Assembly (NCBI GenBank): GCA_963792125.1
Contig: CAWBVA010000002.1
Location: forward strand, 140,139-204,138
From: Methanocella_A sp963792125
GTDB taxonomy: Archaea; Halobacteriota; Methanocellia; Methanocellales; Methanocellaceae
DNA: 64,000 nt
Reading direction: 5' to 3'
In this document: piece by piece, positions 18,177 through 26,660 of the stretch
How positions within the stretch are numbered: position 1 is the stretch's first letter
How the letters are laid out: each line of letters begins with the position of its first letter
Position numbers and translations under genes: made by a program
Notes under the pieces: generated by a model
The model's input: the letters and a program-made list of their open reading frames with translations, nothing else
Databases searched by the model: none
Told to the model about the DNA's origin: nothing

Positions 18177-18557
18177 TCAACAATAAGTCAGTGAGTTTAT
18201 ACTATCCATGATTTCGTTTATCCCGGCGGGCTTATTCAAAAATGCACTTGCACCTGCCTTTAAAGTATCCAGCCTGACGCTGTCGTCAGCGCTAATAAAG
18301 ATAATTTTCGTACCAGGTGCCATTTGTAATATCTCTTTCATTAGCTCAATGCCATTCATGCCAGGCATACGATAGTCAATGATTAATATCAATGGCTTAG
18401 GGTTCGCTTTCCTGAACATCTCAAGCGCAGCGAACCCGTCATATGCGAAAAAAGAGACTGGTATCTTCCGATAGCTAAAGAGTTGCTGATAGATCATCAC
18501 CAATTGCGGGTCATCGTCAACAATGGCCACGCTTAAATTAGCATGGTTATCCGACAT
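18177..18557 (-). CDS. single-domain response regulator (CheY-like receiver)
   Basis: A 126-aa receiver domain. The acidic pocket is VAIVDDDPQ (about residues 10-18), the phosphoacceptor Asp is in LIIDYRMPGMNG (about residue 61), the switch Thr/Ser position is FISADDS (about 91-97), and the conserved Lys is in FLNKPAG (about residue 109). There is no output domain. It is closely similar to the receiver at 26286-26660, which is adjacent to a histidine kinase, so it likely belongs to the same phosphorelay family but has lost its neighbour kinase. Confidence 0.9.
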   Translation of the reverse strand: MSDNHANLSVAIVDDDPQLVMIYQQLFSYRKIPVSFFAYDGFAALEMFRKANPKPLILIIDYRMPGMNGIELMKEILQMAPGTKIIFISADDSVRLDTLKAGASAFLNKPAGINEIMDSINSLTYC

Positions 18558-18624
18558 TCTTCAGCTACCTCCCGGCATCGGCGACGAATCCCGGCCGACC
18601 ATCCGGTAAAAAACCGACGAATCA

Positions 18625-19087
18625 TTACAGGGAATCATTGGCGTTGACCTCGTTGACAATCCGGAACATCTCATCATGCACCCCATTGCAGACCTTTCTG
18701 ATTTCTTCAGTAGTAAACCTGCAGTCCCTTGGCACTATGACCTGCACGTATATCGGCCTGTCGACGAGAAACCGGCCATGGACAAATGCCTGGTAGGCGA
18801 CCCAGAGGCGAAATTTGAGCGACAATTCCTTGACCTCGTCAGCCAGTATGCTTCTGTCCCCTGCTATCACTGCCAGCCATTTGGCGCCGCATGATCAGGA
18901 CGACGTTATACGTTTCGCCGTCGATGACTACGTCCTCGGCGTATATCTCGCGTATCTCGTCCCCTCCTCTCCAGTTCATACCGTTGGGCTGGAACGAGCT
19001 GGCGAGGGTGACTGTGAGCGATTCACCCTTCTGTGAGACCCGGTACCCTTCGGCCTTGACTGCCTTGCTCTCGTCAATAGCGATCAT
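18625..19087 (-). pseudogene. hypothetical protein split by a frameshift
   Basis: Two overlapping frames form one protein. The N-terminal part (19087-18839) reads MIAIDESKAVKAEGYRVSQK and has a beta-rich stretch to YNVVLIMRR. The C-terminal part (from about 18880 to 18625) reads KWLAVIAGDRSILADEVKEL and ends VNEVNANDSL. One indel near 18885 joins them into about 154 aa. No family recognised. It is divergent from a small DNA-binding-like gene across a repeat-rich promoter. Confidence 0.5.
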
Positions 19088-19111
19088 AACTCCCCCTCGC
19101 TGCAGACCATA

Positions 19112-19200
19112 TACGTGTAATATACGGATTGCATACGTTGTATATACGTAAAAATATTTAAGGCTTCTCTTCCGTATTATATCCGTAGAAAATCCGTATC
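19112..19200. promoter_or_regulatory. cluster of ATACG/CGTAT half-sites in a divergent promoter
   Basis: The string contains ATATACGTGTAATATACGGA, GCATACGTTGTATATACGT, CCGTATTATATCCGTAG and ATCCGTAT. That is six or more TACG(G/T) half-sites in both orientations within 90 bases, around a TATA-like AAAATATTTAAGG. Such density is unlikely by chance and suggests a multimeric operator for the small protein encoded next to it. Confidence 0.5.
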
Positions 19201-19217
19201 GACGCGTGGAGAATCAA

Positions 19218-19421
19218 ATGCCGAAAAAAGCCGCAGAAAAAGTCGAAGGCACGAGGTGCGAATTCGTCTTTGACGATTATACGATGAAATGCATTGACGC
19301 TATCCAGAAGGAGCTGGGCATCAGCACCAGGAAAGATGCGGTCAAGGTAGCCATTTACCAGCTGGCCAGTCGCATCAGGGAAGGCGAATTATCTCGCAGC
19401 GATCGAAAATCCGGGAATTGA
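19218..19421 (+). CDS. small ribbon-helix-helix-like protein
   Basis: About 67 aa from ATG 19218 (MPKKAAEKVEGTRCEFVFDD). A short beta strand (CEFVFDD) is followed by two helices (TMKCIDAIQKELG, TRKDAVKVAIYQLASRI), the order seen in ribbon-helix-helix DNA-binding proteins. An upstream ATG at 19206 is also in frame. It likely binds the half-site cluster just upstream (inference from position). The hypothetical gene on the other side shares that promoter. Confidence 0.55.
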   Translation: MPKKAAEKVEGTRCEFVFDDYTMKCIDAIQKELGISTRKDAVKVAIYQLASRIREGELSRSDRKSGN

Positions 19422-19670
19422 ATAATATTTACAATCCTGGAAACCGATACGGATGTAAAAGCGGGACTTATTTTAAGCGTTGCAGGCTTCGACTGCTAAC
19501 CGTTCAATAAATTCCGCAGCCAGCACGAGCTGCATCAGCATGATCTGGTGCATGTAGCTGATGTAGTGGCCTATCAAATAACATTTCGCCCTACGTTATG
19601 ACGTTAATCGCCCGTATACCATTATTACGAGCCTGCACCCTGACAAGTCAATAAAAGCATTGAAGAATGA

Positions 19671-19780
19671 CAGGCCTGCTACGATTTGAACGCAGGGCCA
19701 CTCTGTTTCCCTTGCGAGCCCTTGCCGTTGCCTGTTTCGAGCGGTTCAGACATCACTGGCGCCAGGGCATTAATCTGTCG
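19671..19780 (-). repeat. tRNA-derived relic
   Basis: CCTGCTACGATTTGAACGCA and the following GGGCC match the T-arm/acceptor block of the tRNA-Ile-like gene. After about 35 diverged bases, CTTGCCGTTGCCTGTTTCGA matches the unusual insert seen at 15920 and 48005. The fold is destroyed. The rest of 19422-19935 contains no gene I can support. Confidence 0.45.
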
Positions 19781-19935
19781 TACTGTCGTATCAGTGCAAC
19801 CGGGGCAAGCGTCCCGTTTAACCTGCTTAAAATTGGCTATTCTCCCGTTTCCTCACGATTCCTGTCATAAAAATATTATAACCTTCATCCCCCTGTTTCA
19901 AACTGGGTACAGGTACCGGGTGTTGGAGTCTTATT

Positions 19936-21090
19936 ATGAACTGGCGTAGAGTGTGTATGACGATCGTGGCATTGCTGATCGTCGTTGTCCCGGTTGCCAC
20001 GCAAGCCCAGGACTACCAGGAGAGGCAGCTCGAGCTCGTGTACGGGAACCTGCTGTTCCAGAACCAGTTTTACTTTACGGCGCCGATTCAGGCGCTTTTC
20101 CACAGTCAGACCGCCGCTGGCACCGCTTCGGAAGCTTTTTCGTTTTCGCCGGTTGCCGGCGGGGGCATCGCTCTGGCCCAGACGAGCTCTGCGAGTGAGA
20201 TTGCCACTGACACCGGCTTTTTCACGTCGTTCTCCAGCTTCAAGAGGTTCAACTGCCCGACAGGCGAGGGTTACATGCACACCAGCATCAACGACCCGCT
20301 TGTCTCGCGTACGCCGGTATTTTCCAGCCTGATCTTACCATCGATGAACAAGAAGGACCAGATCACTAATACAGCAGGGAGCGCGTCAGGGAGCGCACCG
20401 GTCACCGCCGGCGGCGCCGGGCAGGATAATAACACAACGAACAGCCTGGCGAAACAGGCTGCCGCCGGCATGCCAACCATTAACGGGACCGGGAATGCCA
20501 CCCTGAACAACCTGACGATCACCGAGCCTCTGATAAAAAAACAGTTCTCTTCTAGCCAGATCGGTGCCCCGGACACGTCGAACATCATGACAGTGACACC
20601 TGCGCCGACCCCGCTGCCGACTCCACAGCCGACAACGAAGCCGACAGCGAAACCGACTCCGGCATTTGGTGTCACATCAATCAATGAATCCCGCCAGGTC
20701 ACCGACACCGACACCGACACTGACGCCAACGCCAGCGCCACGACGTCTCCCCGGCCACCCTATGCCGCCCTGCCCAATGCAACCTCGCTGCTCACGAAAC
20801 CCATGAGTCACCAGGCCAGCAAACCATTTACCGACACCCTCGACCCGGACTATAACCCGAGAACGGTCTGCCGTGACGATGTCAGGAATATAACGGGCTG
20901 GGACCGCCTGACGACCAACGCGATCGGTCGCAGCGGCATCGACAGTACCTACACGAACCGGACTTCTTCCCCTTCCTATATCAACCCGTGGAATGCGATC
21001 AAGCTGGCCAACCAGTTCAACGTCATGTCAGAAACCAGGAACATGACCCATTCGGGCTCATACCTGCAGCAGCGCATGTGGGCGCTCTAA
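19936..21090 (+). CDS. secreted protein with PT-rich linker, hypothetical
   Basis: A 384-aa exported protein: signal peptide about residues 1-24 (MNWRRVCMTIVALLIVVVPV, cleaved near TQAQD), then an aromatic, serine-rich region, an Asn/Thr-rich stretch with many N-glycosylation sequons (NTTN, NGTG, NLT), a PTPLPTPQPTTKPTAKPTP linker (about 225-245), a TDTDTDTD tract and a C-terminal Asn/Thr-rich part. No catalytic motif recognised. The repeat tract (20698-20722) could host compensating indels, because an alternative frame there also reads PTPTP. Likely a cell-surface protein. Confidence 0.6.
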   Translation: MNWRRVCMTIVALLIVVVPVATQAQDYQERQLELVYGNLLFQNQFYFTAPIQALFHSQTAAGTASEAFSFSPVAGGGIALAQTSSASEIATDTGFFTSFSSFKRFNCPTGEGYMHTSINDPLVSRTPVFSSLILPSMNKKDQITNTAGSASGSAPVTAGGAGQDNNTTNSLAKQAAAGMPTINGTGNATLNNLTITEPLIKKQFSSSQIGAPDTSNIMTVTPAPTPLPTPQPTTKPTAKPTPAFGVTSINESRQVTDTDTDTDANASATTSPRPPYAALPNATSLLTKPMSHQASKPFTDTLDPDYNPRTVCRDDVRNITGWDRLTTNAIGRSGIDSTYTNRTSSPSYINPWNAIKLANQFNVMSETRNMTHSGSYLQQRMWAL

Positions 21091-21125
21091 TCACATTTCC
21101 TTCAGCGTGTGCTCATGATAGGCAG

Positions 21126-21165
21126 ACTACGTTTCGAATACAGAGCCTCCTGGCAATCAGCAGGG
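21126..21165 (-). repeat. tRNA 3'-end relic
   Basis: GACTACGTTTCGAATACAGA and GCCTCCTGGCAATCAGCAGG resemble, with several changes, the T-arm and anticodon-arm complement of the tRNA-Ile-like gene. Short and degenerate. Confidence 0.35.
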
Positions 21166-21188
21166 CGCCAGTCGTCGTCAGTAATCGA

Positions 21189-21614
21189 CTACCCGAACCT
21201 GATCATTTGCTTTGGCTTGAGGTTGTCCTGCATGGTCCAGAAGTAGGCCTGGCCCTTCCCGAGCCTGAAAATGATCAGCTCAGGGCTCTCAGGCGTGAGC
21301 CCGAACGACTTAAGAAACGGCCGGTCCTCGATGCATTTCCTTTTCAATGCGGGGTCGTCAAGGAATTCTATGCGGCCTTCCACGCGCATCATCCGGCCGC
21401 TCGCTTCCCCGGGCTTATAGAAGCACAGCTCGACCCGGGGGTCGGCCTTCAGTTGCCGGTACATGTCTTTCATCGTCGCCGTCTGCAGGTAAAAGCCCGT
21501 ATCGTCGGCGTACCACATGCCGAGCGCCCTCACCCGCGGCTGCCCGTGGTCGTTCGTCGCCAGGTAGCATACCCTGACGTCGTTTGCAAAGTTTACGCAG
21601 TCCTTGAAGTCCAT
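21189..21614 (-). CDS. pyridoxamine 5'-phosphate oxidase-like flavin/split-barrel protein
   Basis: A 141-aa protein of the FMN-binding split-barrel superfamily. The N-terminus DVRVCYLATNDHGQPRVRAL is the typical first strand pair, and FYLQTATMKDMYRQLKADPR and VELCFYK mark the flavin- or F420-binding edge. RVEGRIEFLDD and AYFWTM complete the barrel. It lacks the C-terminal domain of true PdxH, so it is a short general-stress-type oxidoreductase, possibly using FMN or F420 (unresolved). Monocistronic, intact. Confidence 0.85.
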   Translation of the reverse strand: MDFKDCVNFANDVRVCYLATNDHGQPRVRALGMWYADDTGFYLQTATMKDMYRQLKADPRVELCFYKPGEASGRMMRVEGRIEFLDDPALKRKCIEDRPFLKSFGLTPESPELIIFRLGKGQAYFWTMQDNLKPKQMIRFG

Positions 21615-21703
21615 GTGCTCACTATCCAGGATCGTTTATTATAATAAATTGACTGATAAATGTTTTGATTTGACGACTTATTAAAATAATTGTTAAAAAT
21701 GAG

Positions 21704-22090
21704 CTAACTCGAGTTGTTTTTGTCCATTTTCTTATACACGAGCGGTAGTATTTCGAGGTGTTCCTTAATCATCTTCCGGTACATTATCGGGGTCAGCGGC
21801 TTCTGCAGGGCGGCTCGCTCGGCTTCTTTAAGCGTCTGATTGTGTTTCGGGGCAGGCCTTTTACTTTTGCCAGGATGAATATCTTCCTTATCCACACTCA
21901 AGCATTTTTTATGCTCGCCCGGACGCCTGGCATCAAAGCTCCCGGAGAACTTTTCCTGCTCCACCTGGAGCGATATCTCTTGCAGTAGCCGGACGTCGTC
22001 CGTCACCTCATCTTTTGCCGGGACCGTTTGATCGCGGTCCCGCCGCGTGCCGTTGAGGATCGATCTGATCATGGGTTTCCGTTTTGGCAT
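21704..22090 (-). CDS. hypothetical basic protein
   Basis: About 128 aa from ATG 22090 (MPKRKPMIRSILNG); the frame opens further to 22117. It is rich in Lys/Arg and Glu with no hydrophobic segment. The middle region (DVRLLQEISLQVEQEKFSGS) and C-terminus (PIMYRKMIKEHLEILPLVYK) look helical. No family recognised. An AT-rich intergenic region follows upstream. Confidence 0.5.
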   Translation of the reverse strand: MPKRKPMIRSILNGTRRDRDQTVPAKDEVTDDVRLLQEISLQVEQEKFSGSFDARRPGEHKKCLSVDKEDIHPGKSKRPAPKHNQTLKEAERAALQKPLTPIMYRKMIKEHLEILPLVYKKMDKNNSS

Positions 22091-22117
22091 AGACATCCAC
22101 CGTGACTCTGCCCCCAC

Positions 22118-22495
22118 ATGGATAATCCCTATAATAGCATACGTTTGTACCAGGTACTATATTAAAATAACGTTAATTTGTGTAATAATGAATTGATATG
22201 GTAAAAAATAAGATAAAATAGACACTATGCCAGATGCCCGGACGATCAGGACGTAGAAGGAAAATCACCACCTATGACAGAGACCAATACTGTCAGAACA
22301 TTAATTTTTTTTATTTGCCAATACTCAATTTTCATAAAATCCACTATTTGTGATCGGGTGACTGGCAATGTTATAATTGATATGTATCCGTGAATGGCAG
22401 TCCTTGGTCATGCGACCATATATTAAAAACAGGCTACGCTAAAGATTAAAATGGAAGGAATTGCCCCAACCTGCGGCAACTATCCCATCATTTTA
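22118..22495. other. AT-rich gene-free stretch
   Basis: No reading frame or RNA recognised. It contains several TATA-like strings and probably carries the promoter of the basic protein gene. Confidence 0.35.
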
Positions 22496-22640
22496 TCATG
22501 GTATGACTTTGTATGGTCTCATCATCTCGTTGTCTTCGTGGTCGATGATGTGGCAGTGCCAGACGTGGTGGATGGTCGGATTGAGGCCGACCGACGGGAA
22601 GAAGAAAGAGCCGTCGACGTTGAACGACCTATCAGTACGT
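22496..22640 (-). pseudogene. multicopper oxidase C-terminal fragment
   Basis: The minus strand translates to RSFNVDGSFFFPSVGLNP, then TIHHVWHCHIIDHEDNEMMR and PYKVIP before a stop. WHCHxxxHEDNxMMRPY is the last copper-binding motif (type 1 and type 3 ligands) of laccase-like multicopper oxidases. About 45 codons remain of a protein that is normally 450 or more, and the frame is lost upstream. It is a gene remnant, placed downstream of the coiled-coil gene. Confidence 0.75.
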
Positions 22641-22669
22641 TATTTATCCCTATCGATATCTTTTACCTC

Positions 22670-23425
22670 TCAAATAAATGGGATGCGATCTGTGATCCTG
22701 TGTATAATACTAATAACCGAGGAAATATTACCGCTTCTCTCATAAAATTCATCATATTCGAGTTCTCTTGCCTCTTTCATGTTTTTCGATGTAAGCTTAT
22801 CCCGTTGCTCAATCAATATGTCGATGACTTCTTCCTTTGATGTAACTTCCTTTATGGCTTTCTGTAATTGCACCGACAGCTCGTTGACTTCACCCTGTAA
22901 TTGGCCGATAGTCTCATCTTTATCTTTCAGGTCGAGCAATTGCTTCTCCGGCGTCTCGATCTGACTATTTAAATGGATAATGGTTTTTTCCGCACTCATT
23001 AGTTTATCAATCAGTTCTCCATTATCGCCTTCTTTCTCTCGCAGCTCTGTCATAAGCTCATGAACCTTCCGGTTCATATCGTCGATCTCTAATGTCAGGC
23101 TGGAGATTTCTCGACTTAGCTCCTGGAGAAGGCCGTTCTGGTTATCTATTGCTTGATTCTTAGAACCTGAATCGTCTCCGAGCTCACTAATAGCCCGGGA
23201 ATTTATAATATTTTCTTCCTTTTCCTTTTTTATCGCCGGCTCCGCTTCTACTATGTTTGTCCTGGTGTCATACGATAACTTTTTATGTGTGATAATGGTT
23301 CCGTTCTTTCTTTTTATAACAGTGATCCCCATATTGGCATATTCACCAATCATTCCAATGGCCAGCAATAGAAAGATCGGGAAAACTGGATTGATTGCTA
23401 CCGATGTAACATTAACGGCTTCCAT
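22670..23425 (-). CDS. membrane-anchored coiled-coil protein
   Basis: A 251-aa protein. One N-terminal membrane helix (NPVFPIFLLLAIGMIGEYAN, about 12-31) is followed by a basic linker and a long coiled coil (about 90-220) with heptad-like text such as LSREISSLTLEIDDMNRKVH and QLQGEVNELSVQLQKAIKEV. The tail reads ISIIHRITDRIPFI. It could be a scaffold for the surrounding signalling genes, but that is only position-based. Intact frame. Confidence 0.65.
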   Translation of the reverse strand: MEAVNVTSVAINPVFPIFLLLAIGMIGEYANMGITVIKRKNGTIITHKKLSYDTRTNIVEAEPAIKKEKEENIINSRAISELGDDSGSKNQAIDNQNGLLQELSREISSLTLEIDDMNRKVHELMTELREKEGDNGELIDKLMSAEKTIIHLNSQIETPEKQLLDLKDKDETIGQLQGEVNELSVQLQKAIKEVTSKEEVIDILIEQRDKLTSKNMKEARELEYDEFYERSGNISSVISIIHRITDRIPFI

Positions 23426-23564
23426 AAGGGTCGTATAAATGTGTTATACACCAATTAATATAATACTAAGTGCTATATTTTTATAAATAAATCGGTAATG
23501 GCCACGTTTTAACGGATTGCTAAATAAAAGTATGCTCATTTTTTGTCCTGCAGCCGCTACCTGA

Positions 23565-23826
23565 GGGACGCCGAAGATGATGGCTGCTATTGACAACCAC
23601 AAGAAAATTTGTGAGACTCATCTCAAAGGCCGCTACCACATCGATATCGTCGACCTTTTGAAGCATCCGGAGATTGCGGCCAGGGACCAGATATTCGCCG
23701 TACCTGCTCTCATGCGTAAGCTCCCGGAGCCGGTGATGAAGTTCATCGGGAACCTCTCTGGAGGTGGAAAAGGTGGTCGTCGAGCTTAAGATTAAAGAAA
23801 TATACGAGTACTCTAAAAAGAGATGA
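23565..23826 (+). pseudogene. KaiB-like protein, frameshifted
   Basis: Joined frames read GTPKMMAAIDNHKKICETHL, KGRYHIDIVDLLKHPEIA, RDQIFAVPALMRKLPEPVMK and FIGNLS, then (one base shifted) LEVEKVVVELKIKEIYEYSK. This follows KaiB closely: the G.TP..A..N...IC..HL.GRY.I..(I/V)DL signature and the DQI.A.P.L...LP.P region. The first strand is lost upstream behind a TGA and a probable 1-2 base indel. KaiB and its adaptor relatives bind KaiC-type ATPases and the sensor domain of SasA kinases. Here a histidine kinase follows within 200 bases. Confidence 0.7.
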
Positions 23827-24028
23827 GGTCCGTTTTAATCATGTCGCAATCTTTTCCTTTTACGTCGCTTATTGAATCTTTCACGTCATTTCTTATTATA
23901 CTTGCATAACAGTACTCATTCCTATTGATTTGACCATTGGAACGAGTTTTTATCGAAAATGGGTATTTTGTTATCCGGGAAATGTATGGTTAGCGGTGTA
24001 CTAAAAGCATTTATGTAGATTCATCACA

Positions 24029-25853
24029 TTGAAATTACAACAGGTCTGTTACACAGTGAGTCCCAAACAGGATTTCCCCGATAAGAAGGATGAGGATAAG
24101 TCTAATGAAGAGCTTATCCGGGGGCTAAAATCACTTCGTACTACTAATTCTCAATTAAAAGAAATTATTAGCAGATATGAGAGAATAGCCGAGTCTAAAA
24201 AGAAGCCGACCCAAGATGTCCATGAGGAACTTGAGGTTCAACGGGAATTAGTCAATTCGCTAAGAGTAGAGCTACAGGGATATCAGGAGGAGCGCAATAC
24301 CTATAGCGAAGAGCTTGACGTTCAAGTTGAGGAACTTCGAGTAAGCAACGATGAACTCCAAAAAACTATAGAATCGTTGAGGGATAGTGAAGAGCGTTTC
24401 CGTACTCTCGCTGACAACATCCCTAATCTGGCGTGGATGGCCAATGCGGATGGTTGGATTTTCTGGTATAATAAGCAGTGGTATGATTATACTGGCACTA
24501 CGCTGGAGGAGATGCAGGGGTGGGGGTGGCAGAAGGTTCTCCCCCCGGATGATGTCCAAAAGGTTAATAAAAGGTGGCGCTCCAGCATCGAAGCAGGTCG
24601 GCAACACGAAAACACGACTCTCTTACGGGGCAAGGATGGCAATTATCGCTGGTTCCTTGTACGAGTCACGCCTATCAGGGACGAGCAGGGTAATATCCAG
24701 CGATGGTTCGGCAAACTAATACAGATATCACCGAGCGCAAGAAGGCCGAAGAAGCCCTCAAGGAAAGTGAAGAAAAATACCGACTACTGTTTAGCAGTAT
24801 GACTGAAGGCTTTGGATTACATGAGATAATATACGATACTAATGGAAAACCCTGCGATTTCCGCTTTTCTTAGAACTAAACGATGCTTGGGAAAAATTAA
24901 CAGGTATACCACGGGAAAAAGCATTGGGGAAAACAATGAAGGAAATCCTCCCTGACCTTGACTCTTATTGGTATGAGGTTTATGGTAAAGTGGCTCTAAC
25001 CGGCGAGCCAGTACATTATGAGAACTATAACACTCCATTAAAGAGATGGTCGAAACATTCTCATATTCTCCTAAGAAAAACTATTTTGCCTTATTGTTTA
25101 TTGATATCACCAAACGGAAACAGGCATGAAGAAGCTATGAAAGAGGCAAAACAGCAGGCAGAACTCTATGTTGACCTGATGGGCCATGACATTAGAAACA
25201 TGAACCATACTGCTATGGGCTACCTTGAGCTTGCGCTTCAAGAATTGGAGACGGAGAAGAGGCTTAGGCTTGATGATAAATTGTTAATCGAGAAGCCGTT
25301 GCATGCTCTGGAAAATAGCTCTGCGTTGATTGATAATGTCCGGAAGCTCCAGAAGTTAATGAATGAGGGCGTCAAGACAAAGCCCACTGACCTTCATAAA
25401 ATCTTCAGAGAACTTGAGCAAACGACCTTCTATCCGGACGACCGGGACGTAATAATCAATATTCAGCATGTATCAGGTTATATGGTTCAAGCGAATGAAT
25501 TACTCAAGGACGTCTTCATGAACCTCATAACAAATGCTATCAAACATTCCGACGAAGAGAGGCCATTAATCGTCAACGTGAAGGTCGAACCTTCCAACGA
25601 AAACGGCCAAAAATATTACATGTGCATGGTTGAAGATGATGGCCCCGGTATCCCTGATGTCTATGAAAGGGTAAACTATTCCACCGGTTCCAGAGGGGCG
25701 CTACCAAGGCACACGGCAAAGGGCTCGGACTGTACTCTTGTTAGGACGCTGGTTGAGGGCTATCACGGTAAAGTGTGGGTCGAAGACCGCGTCCCCGGCG
25801 ACTATACGAAGGGAAGCAGGTTCGTCGTGGAACTGCCTGCTGCCGAGAAATAA
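24029..25853 (+). pseudogene. PAS-domain sensor histidine kinase, frameshifted
   Basis: A cytoplasmic hybrid of N-terminal coiled coil (about 30-120), a PAS domain (from EERFRTLADNIPNLAWMANA to RWFLVRVTPIRDEQGNIQRW), a second PAS domain (YRLLFSSMTEGFGLHEIIYD, then LTGIPREKALGKTMKEILPD), and a kinase core. The H-box is YVDLMGHDIRNMNH, the N-box LITNAIKHSDE and the G1 box EDDGPGIPD. Shifts lie near 24725, 24865, 25050 and in the G2 box near 25725, where the expected KGLGLYLV is broken. All named blocks survive in order, so either recent decay or indel errors are possible. It is similar to the kinase at 29110-31914. Confidence 0.75.
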
Positions 25854-25904
25854 TTTTTTATTATCATTCAGTTAACACAGTTCGCACCCCCAATGCTCTG
25901 CGAC

Positions 25905-26104
25905 TCGTCTCGCCCCTTGCTTATAGTGATTCCCCGGCCCTGGCCGTGTGACCCCGGCTCATCCTGGTCAACGCGCCACAGGTGGTACGAAAAACTGGTA
26001 AGTTACGCCAAAACCAAATATACACTAAGTTGACAGGGCAGACGCACGCCGATTTTCGAGGCTGTCAAAGTGAAAAGCTGAAAACCTAGAGGCTCTAACA
26101 CTAT
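25905..26104 (+). repeat. orphan copy of the casposon terminal repeat (right-end orientation)
   Basis: Over about 200 bases this matches the reverse complement of 31990-32215: CAACGCGCCA, GGTGGTACGAAAAACTGGTA, AGTTACGCCAAAACCAAATA, GACGC and the terminal TAGAGGCTCTAACA. The outer end points right and is followed by CAGATTTTGATGGGGGG, a relative of the direct repeat at the intact element. No matching left end was found in the window, so this is a solo end or the remains of a deleted element. It fills most of the gap 25854-26285. Confidence 0.7.
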
Positions 26105-26285
26105 CCCCCAGATTTTGATGGGGGGATATATACGGAGGCACTTATTTTGCCATATCTTCATTGTTTTGCAACTAAGTCTTGGTCTTTTATTGAACTTGCT
26201 CGAGTTGAGCTGCGAGGATGCGGCGCGTGGCTTACTTTGTTACACGTGGCGGGTTAAAATTAATAGATATTTATTTTTACCTTTT

Positions 26286-26660
26286 TTAATGTGCGCTCTC
26301 GACAACTCTTAAAATCTCATTTATACTGACGGGTTTTTTCAAAAAGGAAATGGCTCCTACCTTTAGGGCTGCCTCTTCAACGTCGGCGTCCGCGCTTAAA
26401 ATAATAATCTTTGTACTTGGCTGGCGTTTTAAAATCTCTTTTGCAACTTCTATCCCGGTAATACCGGGCAAGCGATAATCTAATAAAATTATTAACGGTT
26501 TAGGGTTAACCTTATCAAACTCTTTAATAGCCTCAATTCCATCATACGCTACGAAACATATCGGTAGATTGTGCATCTGGAATAATTTTTGGAATACCGT
26601 TACCAAGGATTTTTCGTCATCCACAATGGCAATTCCATTAACACACTGTTTTTCTTCCAT
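26286..26660 (-). CDS. single-domain response regulator (CheY-like receiver)
   Basis: A 124-aa receiver. The acidic pair lies in IAIVDDEKSL, the phosphoacceptor Asp in IILLDYRLPGITG (about residue 60), the switch residue in IILSADADV, and the Lys in FLKKPVS (about 108). It abuts the kinase gene directly (kinase stop 26661-26663, receiver ATG at 26660), so the two are translated together and form one two-component pair. A close paralog stands alone at 18177-18557. Confidence 0.92.
   Translation of the reverse strand: MEEKQCVNGIAIVDDEKSLVTVFQKLFQMHNLPICFVAYDGIEAIKEFDKVNPKPLIILLDYRLPGITGIEVAKEILKRQPSTKIIILSADADVEEAALKVGAISFLKKPVSINEILRVVESAH

Noticed and set aside
20690..20730. TDTDTD/PTPTP tract as a frameshift inside the secreted protein
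   Set aside because: The main frame stays open on both sides and ends normally, so a shift is not required.
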